NCBI RefSeq assembly: GCF_037646455.1
Contig: NZ_JBBIXN010000005.1
Coordinates: forward strand, 62,001 to 126,000
Direction of reading: 5' to 3'
DNA from: Draconibacterium mangrovi_A
Lineage (GTDB): Bacteria > Bacteroidota > Bacteroidia > Bacteroidales > Prolixibacteraceae
Length of the DNA: 64,000 nucleotides
Under the pieces are notes generated by a model that was not told the DNA's origin, searched no databases, and saw only the letters and a program-made list of their open reading frames with translations. Position numbers and translations under genes: made by a program. Of the stretch, positions 24,356-33,154 are shown piece after piece (the first letter of the stretch is position 1; each line of letters opens with the position of its first letter).

Positions 24356-24402
24356 ATATTTAACAATAACAACTATTAACCATTTTATAATCTTTTTCTC
24401 TC

Positions 24403-24882
24403 ATGGATCCAATTCAAACTTTAATCAAAGATTTGGCCGACAAACACGGCCGACAACGGGAGAGTCTTTTGACGATCATTCAGGGAGTAGTGGAAAAGGA
24501 AAACTACATCTCGGAAAGATCGATGATCGAAATTGCAAAAGAAGTTGATCTTCCCGCTGCCGACGTTTATGGAACGGCCTCTTTTTATTCTTTCCTGGAA
24601 ACAAAGCAGACCGGGAAGTACATCATCAGGGTGTGTAAAACCATTACGTGCTCGATGAAAGGTAAAAATCAGATTTTGTTTGCCATTAAGGAAATGCTTA
24701 AAATCAAGGAAGGTGAAACAACTCCCGACAAACGTTTTACATTGCTTGAGACCAACTGTCTGGGCTGGTGTCATAAAGCACCTGCCATGCTGATAAACGA
24801 TGATGTTTACACCGAATTAACACCTGAAAAGGTGCGGGAAATATTATCGCATTACATGAAAAAAGACAATAACAATCATTAA
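24403..24882 (+). CDS. hydC: NuoE-like [2Fe-2S] subunit of NADH-linked [FeFe] hydrogenase
   Basis: 159 residues, one NuoE/thioredoxin-fold domain. The [2Fe-2S] ligands are C-x4-C in VCKTITCSMKG and C-x3-C in ETNCLGWCHKAP, exactly the family spacing. The N-terminal half is helical (YISERSMIEIAKEVDLPAADVYGTASFYSFL). In trimeric hydrogenases this subunit passes electrons between the NuoF-like FMN subunit and the catalytic subunit. The three genes are close together (10 and 21 bases apart). The symbol follows the hydABC naming of such operons and is by analogy. Confidence 0.9.
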   Translation: MDPIQTLIKDLADKHGRQRESLLTIIQGVVEKENYISERSMIEIAKEVDLPAADVYGTASFYSFLETKQTGKYIIRVCKTITCSMKGKNQILFAIKEMLKIKEGETTPDKRFTLLETNCLGWCHKAPAMLINDDVYTELTPEKVREILSHYMKKDNNNH

Positions 24883-24892
24883 AACAGACAGC

Positions 24893-26077
24893 ATGTCAAA
24901 TTCACACCAATTAAAGCGTGTCGATTTTATTTTCAGAAATGAAAACGACTGGGAAAAAGTGCTTTCATCAACCATAAAAAAGAAACCGCAGGACCTCATC
25001 AACGAATTGATCAGTTCGGAACTAAAGGGCAGAGGCGGTGCCGGTTTTCCTACCGGATTAAAATGGAAACTAACAGCCGAAGCAACTGCCGAAAATAAAT
25101 ATGTGATTTGTAACGCTGATGAGGGCGAACCCGGTACTTTTAAAGATCGCGAGATCCTTTCGAGAGTGCCCTACAAAGTGCTAACTGCAATGGCCATTTG
25201 TGGGTACATTACCGGAGCTGCCAAAGGCTACATTTACCTGCGTGGCGAATACAAGTTTTTACAACCTGAGTTACAAAAAACCATCGACGAGTTTCATTAC
25301 TACTGCAATGAGATAAAGCTCGAATTCAGGATTGAAATATTTATGGGAAGCGGCGCCTACATTTGCGGCGAAGAAACCGCATTAATGGAATCGATGGAAG
25401 GAAAACGCGGCGAACCAAGGAACAAGCCTCCTTTCCCAACGCAGGCCGGTTACCTGGGAAAACCAACGGTTATTAATAATGTAGAAACCCTTGTTCACAG
25501 TTTTACTATCTTTAAATACGGCGCTAAAAAATTCTACGATCTCGGCGTACAATATTCCCGTGGTACTAAATTATTCTCGGTATCGGGCGATACACCAAAA
25601 CCGGGAATTTACGAACTCGAACTAGGAATGAGTCTTCAGGATTTTGTGTACGAATTTGGCGATGGCGACACCAAAGCCGTCCAGGTTGGAGGAGCTTCCG
25701 GATTTTTGGTTCCGCGCAAAAAGTTTAAAGATGCCGCCATTGGTTTTAAAGGAAAACTAACCGGAATTTCACTTCCAACCGGTGGTTCTATGATGCTCTT
25801 TAACAGTTCGCGCTCCATGTACAATGTGCTTGATAATTACCTTGAATTTTTCCGTGAAGAATCTTGCGGACAGTGTACTCCTTGCCGGGTTGGCTGCCAG
25901 CAACTTTTGCTGGGAATAAAAGCCGTTAAACGTGGTGATAAGCCGGCCAGTTATCTCGATAAATTGATGCGCCTGACCGAGACCATGCAACTAACTGCCA
26001 AATGCGGCCTTGGTCAATCGGTAGCCAACTCATTTTCGTCAATTGTCGAGAACTTCAGGGAAGAAATGATTTATTAA
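24893..26077 (+). CDS. hydB: NuoF-like FMN/NADH subunit of [FeFe] hydrogenase, short form
   Basis: 394 residues. FMN- and NADH-binding motifs are intact: GRGGAGFPTGLKW (46-58), CNADEGEPGTFKDRE (73-87) and GAYICGEETALMESMEGKRG. The C-terminal [4Fe-4S] site is C325-x2-C328-x2-C331 with C371. Compared with about 600-residue HydB subunits of electron-bifurcating enzymes, it lacks both the N-terminal thioredoxin-like [2Fe-2S] domain and the C-terminal ferredoxin domain. It is therefore a NuoF core only. From work on short HydB proteins of syntrophic bacteria, which use NADH alone, I infer NADH-dependent rather than bifurcating activity; this needs biochemical proof. Confidence 0.92.
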   Translation: MSNSHQLKRVDFIFRNENDWEKVLSSTIKKKPQDLINELISSELKGRGGAGFPTGLKWKLTAEATAENKYVICNADEGEPGTFKDREILSRVPYKVLTAMAICGYITGAAKGYIYLRGEYKFLQPELQKTIDEFHYYCNEIKLEFRIEIFMGSGAYICGEETALMESMEGKRGEPRNKPPFPTQAGYLGKPTVINNVETLVHSFTIFKYGAKKFYDLGVQYSRGTKLFSVSGDTPKPGIYELELGMSLQDFVYEFGDGDTKAVQVGGASGFLVPRKKFKDAAIGFKGKLTGISLPTGGSMMLFNSSRSMYNVLDNYLEFFREESCGQCTPCRVGCQQLLLGIKAVKRGDKPASYLDKLMRLTETMQLTAKCGLGQSVANSFSSIVENFREEMIY

Positions 26078-26098
26078 TGAACCCGAAAATTCAGAACA

Positions 26099-27889
26099 AT
26101 GAGCAAAAAAATAAATATCACCATAAATGGAATGCCTGTCGAAATAGAAAAGGGCAAAACCATTCTTGAAGCCGCCGAATCCGAGGGAATAAAAATTCCT
26201 ACACTTTGTTTTCATAAAGACCTTTGTGTGGCCGGTAATTGCCGTGTTTGTGTGGTCGAAGTAGCCGGACAACGCCGTCTGTCGGCAGCCTGTGCCACCC
26301 CATGCGACGACGGCATGGAGATTCTCACCAACAGCCTCAAAGTACGGAATTCAAGAAAACAGATTATCGAGTTATTGCTTTCGGAGCATAATGCCGATTG
26401 CACAAAATGTTACAAAAACGGAAATTGTGAACTGCAAACACTCTCTTCGGAATACAAGATCATGACCCAGGATTTCCTCGAACTGGTTCCGCTGAAAAAG
26501 TATTCCATCGATATGTATTCTCCATCGATTATGAAAGACGACAGTAAATGCATCCGCTGCCAACGCTGCGTTAGAACTTGTGCCGAACTTCAGGGAGTAA
26601 ATGCACTAACAGTTGCACACAAAGGCGACCAAATGAAAATCACCACTTTCTTTGAAAAAGCCATGCGCGATGTAGTGTGTACCAATTGCGGACAATGTGT
26701 AAACCACTGCCCCACCGGCGCCCTGGTTGAGAAGAATTACATTGAAGAAGTTTGGGAAGCTTTGGCTGATCCGGAAAAACATGTTGTCGTTCAAACTGCT
26801 CCCGCTGTTCGCGTAGGATTGGGTGAAGAACTTGGACAGCAACCAGGCACCCGTGTTACCGGAAAAATGGTTGCGGCCTTAAAACGACTTGGCTTCGATT
26901 CTGTGCTCGATACTGATTTTACTGCCGACCTCACCATCATGGAGGAAGGTACCGAGTTGCTCACACGACTAAAAAGAGCACTTATTGATAAAGCAAAAGA
27001 TGTAAGTCTTCCTATGGCTACTTCGTGCTCACCGGGTTGGATCAAATACATCGAACACATGTATCCCGAACACCTCGCTCATTTGTCGACCTGCAAATCG
27101 CCTCAGCAAATGTTTGGAGCGCTGGTAAAAACATATTATGCCAAAGCAAGAAATCTTGATCCGGATAAAATTGTTTCGGTATCGATTATGCCTTGCACAG
27201 CGAAAAAGTTTGAAGCCTTTCGTCCTGAAATGTACGACAGTGGCTATCGCGATGTCGATTATGTACTTACCACCCGCGAACTGGCAATCCTGATCAAACA
27301 AGCCGGACTCGATTTCAACAAACTCGATCCGGTGAAATACGATCGATTAATGGGTGAATCGAGCGGAGCTGCAGTGATTTTTGGTGCTACCGGAGGCGTC
27401 ATGGAGGCGGCCTTACGTACCGCCTACGAAATCGTAACAGGCCGCGAAGTGCCGTTCGAAAACCTGAACATCACACCGGTTCGGGGCATGGACGGAATTC
27501 GTGAAGCCTCCATAAAAATTGAGAATCCCGTCAAAGACTGGGCATTCCTTGATGGTGTAGAGTTAAAATGCGCCGTAGCCCATGGTTTAATAAATGCAAA
27601 AACCGTTATGGATGCCGTTAAAGCAGGCACGGCCGATTACCATTTTATTGAATTTATGGCCTGCCCAGGTGGCTGTTTGGGAGGCGGCGGGCAACCGATA
27701 CCGACCAATCCTGAAATCAGGCAAAAACGTGCCGAAGCCATTTATGCGGAAGATGAAGGTCTCCCCATCAGAAAGTCTCACGAAAACCCGGAAGTACAAA
27801 AATTGTACAAAGACTTCCTGAAAGAACCGCTGGGTGAAGTATCGCATCATTTATTGCATACAAAATATACCAAACGCGAACGGTATTAA
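26099..27889 (+). CDS. hydA: [FeFe] hydrogenase catalytic subunit
   Basis: 596 residues. In order: a [2Fe-2S] domain (C37, C48, C51, C65), a His-ligated [4Fe-4S] site (H97, C101, C104, C110), two ferredoxin-type [4Fe-4S] motifs (C151-C161 and C194-C204), then the H-cluster domain. L2 is MPCTAKKFE (364-372) and L3 is E518-x-M-x-C522-x2-G-C526 followed by GGGGQP; both are canonical. L1 is TSCSPGW (308-314) with serine where many enzymes have a second cysteine (TSCCPxW). The C-terminal small-subunit-like part is fused, as usual. It makes or oxidises H2 in the cytoplasm, probably to dispose of NADH electrons in fermentation. The maturases HydE, F and G are not in the window. Confidence 0.95.
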   Translation: MSKKINITINGMPVEIEKGKTILEAAESEGIKIPTLCFHKDLCVAGNCRVCVVEVAGQRRLSAACATPCDDGMEILTNSLKVRNSRKQIIELLLSEHNADCTKCYKNGNCELQTLSSEYKIMTQDFLELVPLKKYSIDMYSPSIMKDDSKCIRCQRCVRTCAELQGVNALTVAHKGDQMKITTFFEKAMRDVVCTNCGQCVNHCPTGALVEKNYIEEVWEALADPEKHVVVQTAPAVRVGLGEELGQQPGTRVTGKMVAALKRLGFDSVLDTDFTADLTIMEEGTELLTRLKRALIDKAKDVSLPMATSCSPGWIKYIEHMYPEHLAHLSTCKSPQQMFGALVKTYYAKARNLDPDKIVSVSIMPCTAKKFEAFRPEMYDSGYRDVDYVLTTRELAILIKQAGLDFNKLDPVKYDRLMGESSGAAVIFGATGGVMEAALRTAYEIVTGREVPFENLNITPVRGMDGIREASIKIENPVKDWAFLDGVELKCAVAHGLINAKTVMDAVKAGTADYHFIEFMACPGGCLGGGGQPIPTNPEIRQKRAEAIYAEDEGLPIRKSHENPEVQKLYKDFLKEPLGEVSHHLLHTKYTKRERY

Positions 27890-27909
27890 TTAGCCGCATA
27901 AATTCTATA

Positions 27910-27940
27910 AAAATCCGGTATCTTAGTGGTGCCGGATTTT
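27910..27940 (+). terminator. intrinsic terminator of hydrogenase operon
   Basis: AAAATCCGG (27910-27918) and CCGGATTTT (27932-27940) form a perfect 9-base stem followed by further T. It ends two bases before the ATG of the next gene, so that gene must be expressed by read-through or from a promoter within or just before the hairpin. Confidence 0.75.
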
Positions 27941-27942
27941 TT

Positions 27943-28431
27943 ATGGAAAATACATTCTTCACATACCTTTCTTCTCCTGTTGGCTGGCTGAAACTGACCG
28001 GTAACTCAAACTCCCTCCTGTCTGTTTCCTTTGAAGAAATGGAAGGAGATGGAAGCTCCGAATTACCTCCCATTCTCAAAAAAAGCAGGCGACAACTGGA
28101 AGAATATTTTGAGGGAATCCGAAAAGAATTCGATCTGAAACTATCTCCAGAAGGCACTGATTTTCAACAAAAAATCTGGAAGCTGGTTACCAATGTTTCT
28201 TATGGCAAAACAGCCACTTATCATGATATCTCAGTGCAATCGGGTTCAGAAAAAAGCACACGGGCAGTTGGGCTCGCCAATGGTAAAAATCCAATTCCGA
28301 TTATCATCCCCTGCCACCGGATTATCGGCTCAAACGGTAAACTTACCGGATATGCCGGAGGACTGGAGCGGAAACGTTGGTTACTGCTTCATGAACAACA
28401 AAACTCACCCAAACAGGATATGCTTTTTTAG
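27943..28431 (+). CDS. ogt: methylated-DNA-protein-cysteine methyltransferase
   Basis: 162 residues. The active site is I-PC124HR-II in the family motif, followed by GSNGKLTGYAGGLERKRWLL. The DNA-binding helix region FQQKIWKLVTNVSYGKTATYHDIS and the arginine-finger stretch STRAVGLANGKNP are intact. The N-terminal ribonuclease-like half is present, so this is a full Ogt/MGMT-type suicide repair protein that takes alkyl groups from O6-alkylguanine. It lies directly after the hydrogenase terminator and is followed by its own terminator. Confidence 0.93.
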   Translation: MENTFFTYLSSPVGWLKLTGNSNSLLSVSFEEMEGDGSSELPPILKKSRRQLEEYFEGIRKEFDLKLSPEGTDFQQKIWKLVTNVSYGKTATYHDISVQSGSEKSTRAVGLANGKNPIPIIIPCHRIIGSNGKLTGYAGGLERKRWLLLHEQQNSPKQDMLF

Positions 28432-28588
28432 TCCCAATCGTGGACTACTTTCCCAAATAAGAACATCAAGGAACATTCCCTGTTTTTTTATTTCACTGAA
28501 AATCAGCGATACACTTTTTTTGGTCCGACTTTTGGCATAGGTGAAATGAAATCAGGAAGATAAAAAGGTAAAAAATTGGGAAACCTTG

Positions 28589-28614
28589 AAATGGAACTCA
28601 CACGGGTTCCATTT
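28589..28614 (+). terminator. intrinsic terminator after ogt
   Basis: AAATGGAAC (28589-28597) and GTTCCATTT (28606-28614) form a perfect 9-base stem followed by TTCTTTT. It lies in the 231-base gap after ogt, which otherwise shows nothing recognisable. Confidence 0.75.
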
Positions 28615-28662
28615 TTCTTTTGCACACGTTGAGCTTATCTGCTATATTCACAAAAAAAATTT

Positions 28663-29622
28663 ATGGTCCGCACATACATAACATTCGGTTTGTTTTTCCT
28701 GCTATCCTTGTCACTTGTGGCCCAAGAAAGATACCAGAGCGACTGGTTTGATGAGATTCGGGTAGAAACCTACACATATACCACAAAGGATGGCGAGAAT
28801 CTTGATTTGGATATTTATCTTCCACAGGCGGATGCCGAAACCGAACGCGCAACACTGATTTATGTTCATGGGGGAGGTTTTAGTGGCGGAGCCCGTGACC
28901 TGGAAGATATCAAAGAATTTTGTAATCGGATGGCCAATTACGGATACGTTGTTGCATCGATTTCATATCGACTTACACGTAAAGGCGAACCTACAGGTTT
29001 TGGATGCAACTGCCCGGCTACCGATAAAATAAACACGTTTAATGCGGCGGTTGAAGACGTTCAGGATGCCACTTTCTTTTTGATAGAAAACAGGCATCAG
29101 TTTGGGATCGATCCGCAAAAGATCATACTGGCGGGCAGCAGTGCAGGGGCCGAGACGGTTTTAAATACTGCCTATCAACCGCCTTATTGTTACGGACTCG
29201 ATTCAGGTCCGGTATCGTATGCGGGTGTTATCAGCATGGCAGGTGCCATTCCTGATACTACCGTAATTTATGACGAATCAGCCGTTCCATCCTTGCTCTT
29301 TCATGGCACCGACGACGACCTCGTTCCTTATGGCACGGCTCCTCATCATTATTGTGAAAAAGGCAGTCCGGGCTACCTTGTGTTGAATGGTTCGTACCCC
29401 ATTGCAGAAAAACTGGAAAAATTGAATGTACCCTACTGGCTGCACACCACGTGTGGTGCAGGGCACGAAATAGCCAGTACGCCCATTAAAGAGTACCGCG
29501 ATGTGATTGTTGAATTCTGTTTTAACTACGTGATTAAAAACGAAGGTGACGATCGGCGAACCATCATCGAAGGAGAACAAAACACCGGTAAGTACGCTCA
29601 ATATAACTTCTGTACAGAATGA
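28663..29622 (+). CDS. secreted alpha/beta-hydrolase (esterase/lipase type)
   Basis: 319 residues with a signal peptide ending at LSLVAQ. The fold is an alpha/beta hydrolase of the carboxylesterase type: oxyanion motif HGGGF at 69-73, nucleophile elbow G158-S-S160-A-G162, acid in GTDDDLVPY and histidine in GAGHEI. The cysteine-rich insertion GFGCNCPATDKINTFNAA follows the oxyanion hole, a feature of one Bacteroidota subgroup. Probable role is hydrolysis of ester bonds on glycans, lipids or peptides outside the cytoplasm; the substrate is unknown. It overlaps the next gene by four bases (ATGA), so the two are translationally coupled. Confidence 0.87.
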   Translation: MVRTYITFGLFFLLSLSLVAQERYQSDWFDEIRVETYTYTTKDGENLDLDIYLPQADAETERATLIYVHGGGFSGGARDLEDIKEFCNRMANYGYVVASISYRLTRKGEPTGFGCNCPATDKINTFNAAVEDVQDATFFLIENRHQFGIDPQKIILAGSSAGAETVLNTAYQPPYCYGLDSGPVSYAGVISMAGAIPDTTVIYDESAVPSLLFHGTDDDLVPYGTAPHHYCEKGSPGYLVLNGSYPIAEKLEKLNVPYWLHTTCGAGHEIASTPIKEYRDVIVEFCFNYVIKNEGDDRRTIIEGEQNTGKYAQYNFCTE

Positions 29623-30452
29623 AAAAACTGATTCTTTTTATCATGGTTATCCTGCCCATTGGCTTGTTTGCTCAGCAGATCGATGTGATGTCGTTTAATA
29701 TCCGCTACAACACATCTAACGACGGCATTAACGCATGGCCGAACAGAATTGAAATGGTAAATGGATTGTTGAATTTTTACGAACCGGGAATTTTTGGTTT
29801 ACAAGAAGCGCTTTACGGCCAAATTCAGGATATACAAAAAGGACTACCCGATTACAAATGGTTTGGCGTAGGTCGTGATGATGGAGACAAAGCCGGCGAA
29901 TTTATCCCAATCTTTTATAACACAAAAAAATTTATCCTAATTGAAAGCGGGCATTTTTGGTTATCGGAGAATTGCGAAAAACCGGGTTTAGGCTGGGACG
30001 CCGCCTGCAATCGCATAACAACCTGGGGTAAATTTCAATCGAAAGTTACGGGCAAACAATTCTTTGTCTTCAATACCCATTTCGATCATATGGGAGTGGA
30101 AGCCCGTAAAAATTCGGCAAAGCTTATTCACGATAAGATCAATGAATTTACGGCTCATTCGGGAATGCCGGTTATCCTGACCGGTGACTTTAACCTCAGT
30201 CCTGAAACTGAACCGATTGCGATGATCAAAAAGTATTTATCCGATAGTCGCGAGATTTCGGAGGAAGCACCCTACGGACCCGTTGGAACCTACAATGGAT
30301 TTAAGCCCGGATCGGAAGGTCAAAACCGCATCGATTATATTTTTGTCAATGATAAAGTAAAAGTGCTGAAATACGCCGCAATCAGCGACACCAAAGAAAA
30401 CCGATCTCCTTCCGATCATTTACCCGTATTTGTTAAATTGCAGTTGAAATAA
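29619..30452 (+). CDS. secreted endonuclease/exonuclease/phosphatase-fold protein
   Basis: 277 residues with a signal peptide ending at GLFAQ. Catalytic elements of the EEP family are present: N in VMSFNIRYNT, metal-binding E in GLQEAL, H in FNTHFDHMG, D and N in TGDFNLSP, and the late SDHLPV. This subgroup is widespread in Bacteroidota and tends to act on phosphodiesters of nucleotides, lipids or glycans; a dedicated DNase role is not implied. It is coupled to the upstream esterase gene, suggesting shared use on one extracellular substrate. Confidence 0.88.
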   Translation: MKKLILFIMVILPIGLFAQQIDVMSFNIRYNTSNDGINAWPNRIEMVNGLLNFYEPGIFGLQEALYGQIQDIQKGLPDYKWFGVGRDDGDKAGEFIPIFYNTKKFILIESGHFWLSENCEKPGLGWDAACNRITTWGKFQSKVTGKQFFVFNTHFDHMGVEARKNSAKLIHDKINEFTAHSGMPVILTGDFNLSPETEPIAMIKKYLSDSREISEEAPYGPVGTYNGFKPGSEGQNRIDYIFVNDKVKVLKYAAISDTKENRSPSDHLPVFVKLQLK

Positions 30453-30489
30453 AATTGCAATTCTGCGGCATTTCTTCTTTCTTAGTGCG

Positions 30490-31863
30490 ATGTTTGAAAA
30501 GATTGGCGAACTCATCATTACGGTCTCCGATGGAATTTGGGGTGCCCCCATCCTCATTCTCTTGCTTGGCGGCGGTTTCTATTTCCTGGTTTATTCGCGT
30601 TTGGCACCTTTGCGTTACATAGGTCACGCCCTAAAGATTCTTACAGGAAAATACGACGATCCGAATGAGGCCGGTCAATTGCGCCACTACCAGGCACTCT
30701 CTACCGCTCTTGCCGGTACCGTTGGAATGGGAAATATAAGTGGTGTTGCCGTGGCCATAACTATGGGCGGCCCCGGAGCAATTTTCTGGATGTGGATTTC
30801 GGCACTGCTTGGCATTAGCACCAAGTTTTTTACCTGTTCGCTGGCCGTTATGTTTCGGGGAAAAGATTCTGCGGGTGAAATTCAGGGTGGTCCCATGTAT
30901 TACATCACCGAAGGACTTGGAAAAAACTGGCGCCCCGTAGCCGTATTTTTCTCGATAATGGCCATGATAGGTGTATCACCACTTTTCCAGGCCAATCAAC
31001 TCACCCAGATGATACGCGATGTAGTTTTGGTTCCAAACAACATTGGTGATTCCTTCACTTCCGATCTTGTTACCGGAATTGTAATCGCCATAGTTGTCGG
31101 GCTGGTTGTTATTGGTGGTATTAAACGAATTGGAAAAGTTACCGGAAGACTCGTGCCTACAATGGTTGTGGTTTATACAGTAACCGTACTCTACGTTATA
31201 TTTTCACATCCTTCCGCAATAATTCCTGCATTTAGAACCATTTTCGAAGATGCCTTTACAGGAAATGCAGTCCTGGGAGGATCACTCGGAGCCATAATAA
31301 TTACAGGTGTGCGGCGTGCTGCTTTTTCAAACGAAGCCGGACTAGGAACCGCGCCAATGGCACATGGCGCCGCCAAAACCAACGAGCCCATTCGCGAAGG
31401 ATTGGTTGCTATGCTCGGGCCGATAATTGATACCATAATCGTTTGTACCATGACCGCACTGGCTATAATTGTTACGAATACCTGGGTTGAAAGTAGTGCT
31501 GACGGAATTACACTCACTGCTCATGCTTTTGATTCGGCCATCCCTTTTGTCGGAAAATACATCCTCTCCATTTGTGCGATTTTCTTTTCCATGTCAACCA
31601 TGTTTGCCTTTCCGTATTATGGCGTAAAATGCCTGGGTTTTGTTGCCGGAGTAAAGTACCAGCACATCTACAACTATATTTTTGTGGCTGTTATTCTCAT
31701 CGGTGCGGTTTCAAACTTAAGAGTAATAATTGGTCTCATCGATATTTCATTTGCGCTGATGGCTTTCCCAACAGTAATTACCGCAGTACTGCTTTCGCCA
31801 CATGTAAAGCGGGCGGCCAAGGATTATTTTATTCGCTTAAAAGCCGAGAAAATGAATTTCTGA
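30490..31863 (+). CDS. sodium:alanine/glycine symporter (AGCS family)
   Basis: 457 residues with about eleven membrane segments. AGCS family phrases are clear: STALAGTVGMGNISGVAVAITMGGPGAIFWMW, EIQGGPMYYI, and RRAAFSNEAGLGTAPMAHGAAKTNEP. It imports alanine or glycine with sodium across the inner membrane. Use of a sodium gradient suits a saline habitat. It starts 37 bases after the EEP-fold gene and may be read from the same transcript, but no functional link is evident. Confidence 0.93.
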   Translation: MFEKIGELIITVSDGIWGAPILILLLGGGFYFLVYSRLAPLRYIGHALKILTGKYDDPNEAGQLRHYQALSTALAGTVGMGNISGVAVAITMGGPGAIFWMWISALLGISTKFFTCSLAVMFRGKDSAGEIQGGPMYYITEGLGKNWRPVAVFFSIMAMIGVSPLFQANQLTQMIRDVVLVPNNIGDSFTSDLVTGIVIAIVVGLVVIGGIKRIGKVTGRLVPTMVVVYTVTVLYVIFSHPSAIIPAFRTIFEDAFTGNAVLGGSLGAIIITGVRRAAFSNEAGLGTAPMAHGAAKTNEPIREGLVAMLGPIIDTIIVCTMTALAIIVTNTWVESSADGITLTAHAFDSAIPFVGKYILSICAIFFSMSTMFAFPYYGVKCLGFVAGVKYQHIYNYIFVAVILIGAVSNLRVIIGLIDISFALMAFPTVITAVLLSPHVKRAAKDYFIRLKAEKMNF

Positions 31864-31946
31864 TCCGGTTTTCCACAATTTTGCGTTGTCAATCTTTTTG
31901 TATTCCTTAAATTGGTAAGACCTTAATTTCAATCCTTTCGGTGAAT

Positions 31947-32564
31947 ATGGAAAACATTGTTAAAGCCTTCTACCACGACGGATACCAGTTGGGGATGAAA
32001 GCTACCAAAAGTGGAATTACCGCAGAAGGCACATTCGACGCACTTCAGGAAATGTATGCTGCTATTGATAATCTGAATGATTCCTTGTTAGATCTTGCCC
32101 GCCAGCAAGGTCAGCCCATTCACTGTAAAAAGGGGTGCTCGTGGTGTTGTCACCAACCGATATTCGCACTCGAATACGAACTGGATTATCTGAAAGCTTA
32201 TATTCTAAACAATTTTTCAGGACAGGAACAAGATGCTATCAGCAAGCGGGCGGCAGCAAAAAACGACAAACTGAAAAACCTGAAAGATGATGCGCTGCTG
32301 AATTCAAAATCGCCATGCCCATTATTGAAGGACGGAACTTGTACAACTTACACAGTCCGGCCGATGGCCTGCCGAATATACCTTTCAACGAATGTAGATA
32401 GCTGTCTCAGGTTTTACAACCACCCGGAAGATAAATCGAGTTACCCTGCCCTGCTTGATTTCCCGATGCGCGCCGGACGAATGATGAACGAAGGATTTAA
32501 AGCTGCATTAAAATCGGCAGGGGCTAAAGTTGAAGAATTTAGAATAGAGGAAAAACTATGCTAA
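31947..32564 (+). CDS. YkgJ-type CxxCxxCC metal-chelating protein
   Basis: 205 residues from the ATG at 31947; a GTG two codons earlier is also possible. The metal-binding cluster is C60-x3-C64-x2-C67-C68 (HCKKGCSWCCHQ), with further cysteines in SPCPLLKDGTCTTYTVRPMACRIY and DSCLRF. This matches the YkgJ/zinc-or-iron-chelating domain family (eight cysteines), whose biochemical role is unclear. The N-terminal half before the cluster is helical. It stands 83 bases after the symporter gene with no obvious partner. Confidence 0.85.
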   Translation: MENIVKAFYHDGYQLGMKATKSGITAEGTFDALQEMYAAIDNLNDSLLDLARQQGQPIHCKKGCSWCCHQPIFALEYELDYLKAYILNNFSGQEQDAISKRAAAKNDKLKNLKDDALLNSKSPCPLLKDGTCTTYTVRPMACRIYLSTNVDSCLRFYNHPEDKSSYPALLDFPMRAGRMMNEGFKAALKSAGAKVEEFRIEEKLC

Positions 32565-32638
32565 TCAAATAGTATTGAAGCGGTCTTAACCTTTTGATAA
32601 GCCTAAACATCGTGATTCGACCAGAATATCATCACGTT

Positions 32639-33061
32639 CTAAATTGTCTCTATTTCAATCCCTGCTTCTCTGAATTTATCCTCCAGTATATCCGGCGAAA
32701 TGGGTCTTCGGTTACGAGTGAGTACCGATGTAATCTTTGCAGCTACCATCAATTTTTCGTCGCTTTTCCGAACAACCTGCTGATTGAAAATAATACGTAA
32801 CCGACCTTGCTTAGCCATTTTTAAGCGTACCAGGAAATCATCGGCCGGACGAAGCGGAAACTTGTAATCCAGTTCTGCCCTGATCACTACCGCATCGATT
32901 CCTTCATCATGTAATTGCGCAAAATCGAGCCCAACGTGATGCAAAAATTTATGCCGGCAATGCTCAAGGTAATTCTGATACACCGAGTTGTTAACTATGC
33001 CCTGCAAATCGCATTCGTAATCGCGTACCTGGAGTTCTATTTCGAAGTGATGATCTCTCAT
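32639..33061 (-). CDS. acyl-CoA thioesterase (YbgC/FadM-like hot-dog)
   Basis: 140 residues, single hot-dog domain of the 4-hydroxybenzoyl-CoA thioesterase type. The catalytic aspartate is D18 in CDLQGIVNNSVYQNYLEHCR, the family's D-x2-G-x-V-x-N-x3-Y motif. Length is typical. It should hydrolyse acyl-CoA thioesters in the cytoplasm; substrate chain is unknown. It is convergent with the YkgJ-type gene. The FAH-family gene is next upstream on the same strand, 93 bases away across degenerate repetitive sequence. Confidence 0.88.
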   Translation of the reverse strand: MRDHHFEIELQVRDYECDLQGIVNNSVYQNYLEHCRHKFLHHVGLDFAQLHDEGIDAVVIRAELDYKFPLRPADDFLVRLKMAKQGRLRIIFNQQVVRKSDEKLMVAAKITSVLTRNRRPISPDILEDKFREAGIEIETI

Positions 33062-33154
33062 TTTTTAGTGATTTGTTGTGATTGATGGAGATTGATAGAG
33101 ATTCAAACCTAAAAAACAATAAACCTCTAAAAATCGCAAGCAATCACGTTCTTA

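Larger units (their letters stand above)
23986..24402. other. regulatory spacer before hydrogenase operon
   Basis: 417 AT-rich bases between divergent genes. It contains a 13-base palindrome (24223-24235), a TAnnTTTG box (24273-24280) and an 8-base-stem hairpin (24336-24355), listed separately. Two short weak hairpins near 24030-24080 point to no particular gene. No coding sequence is supported. Confidence 0.5.
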
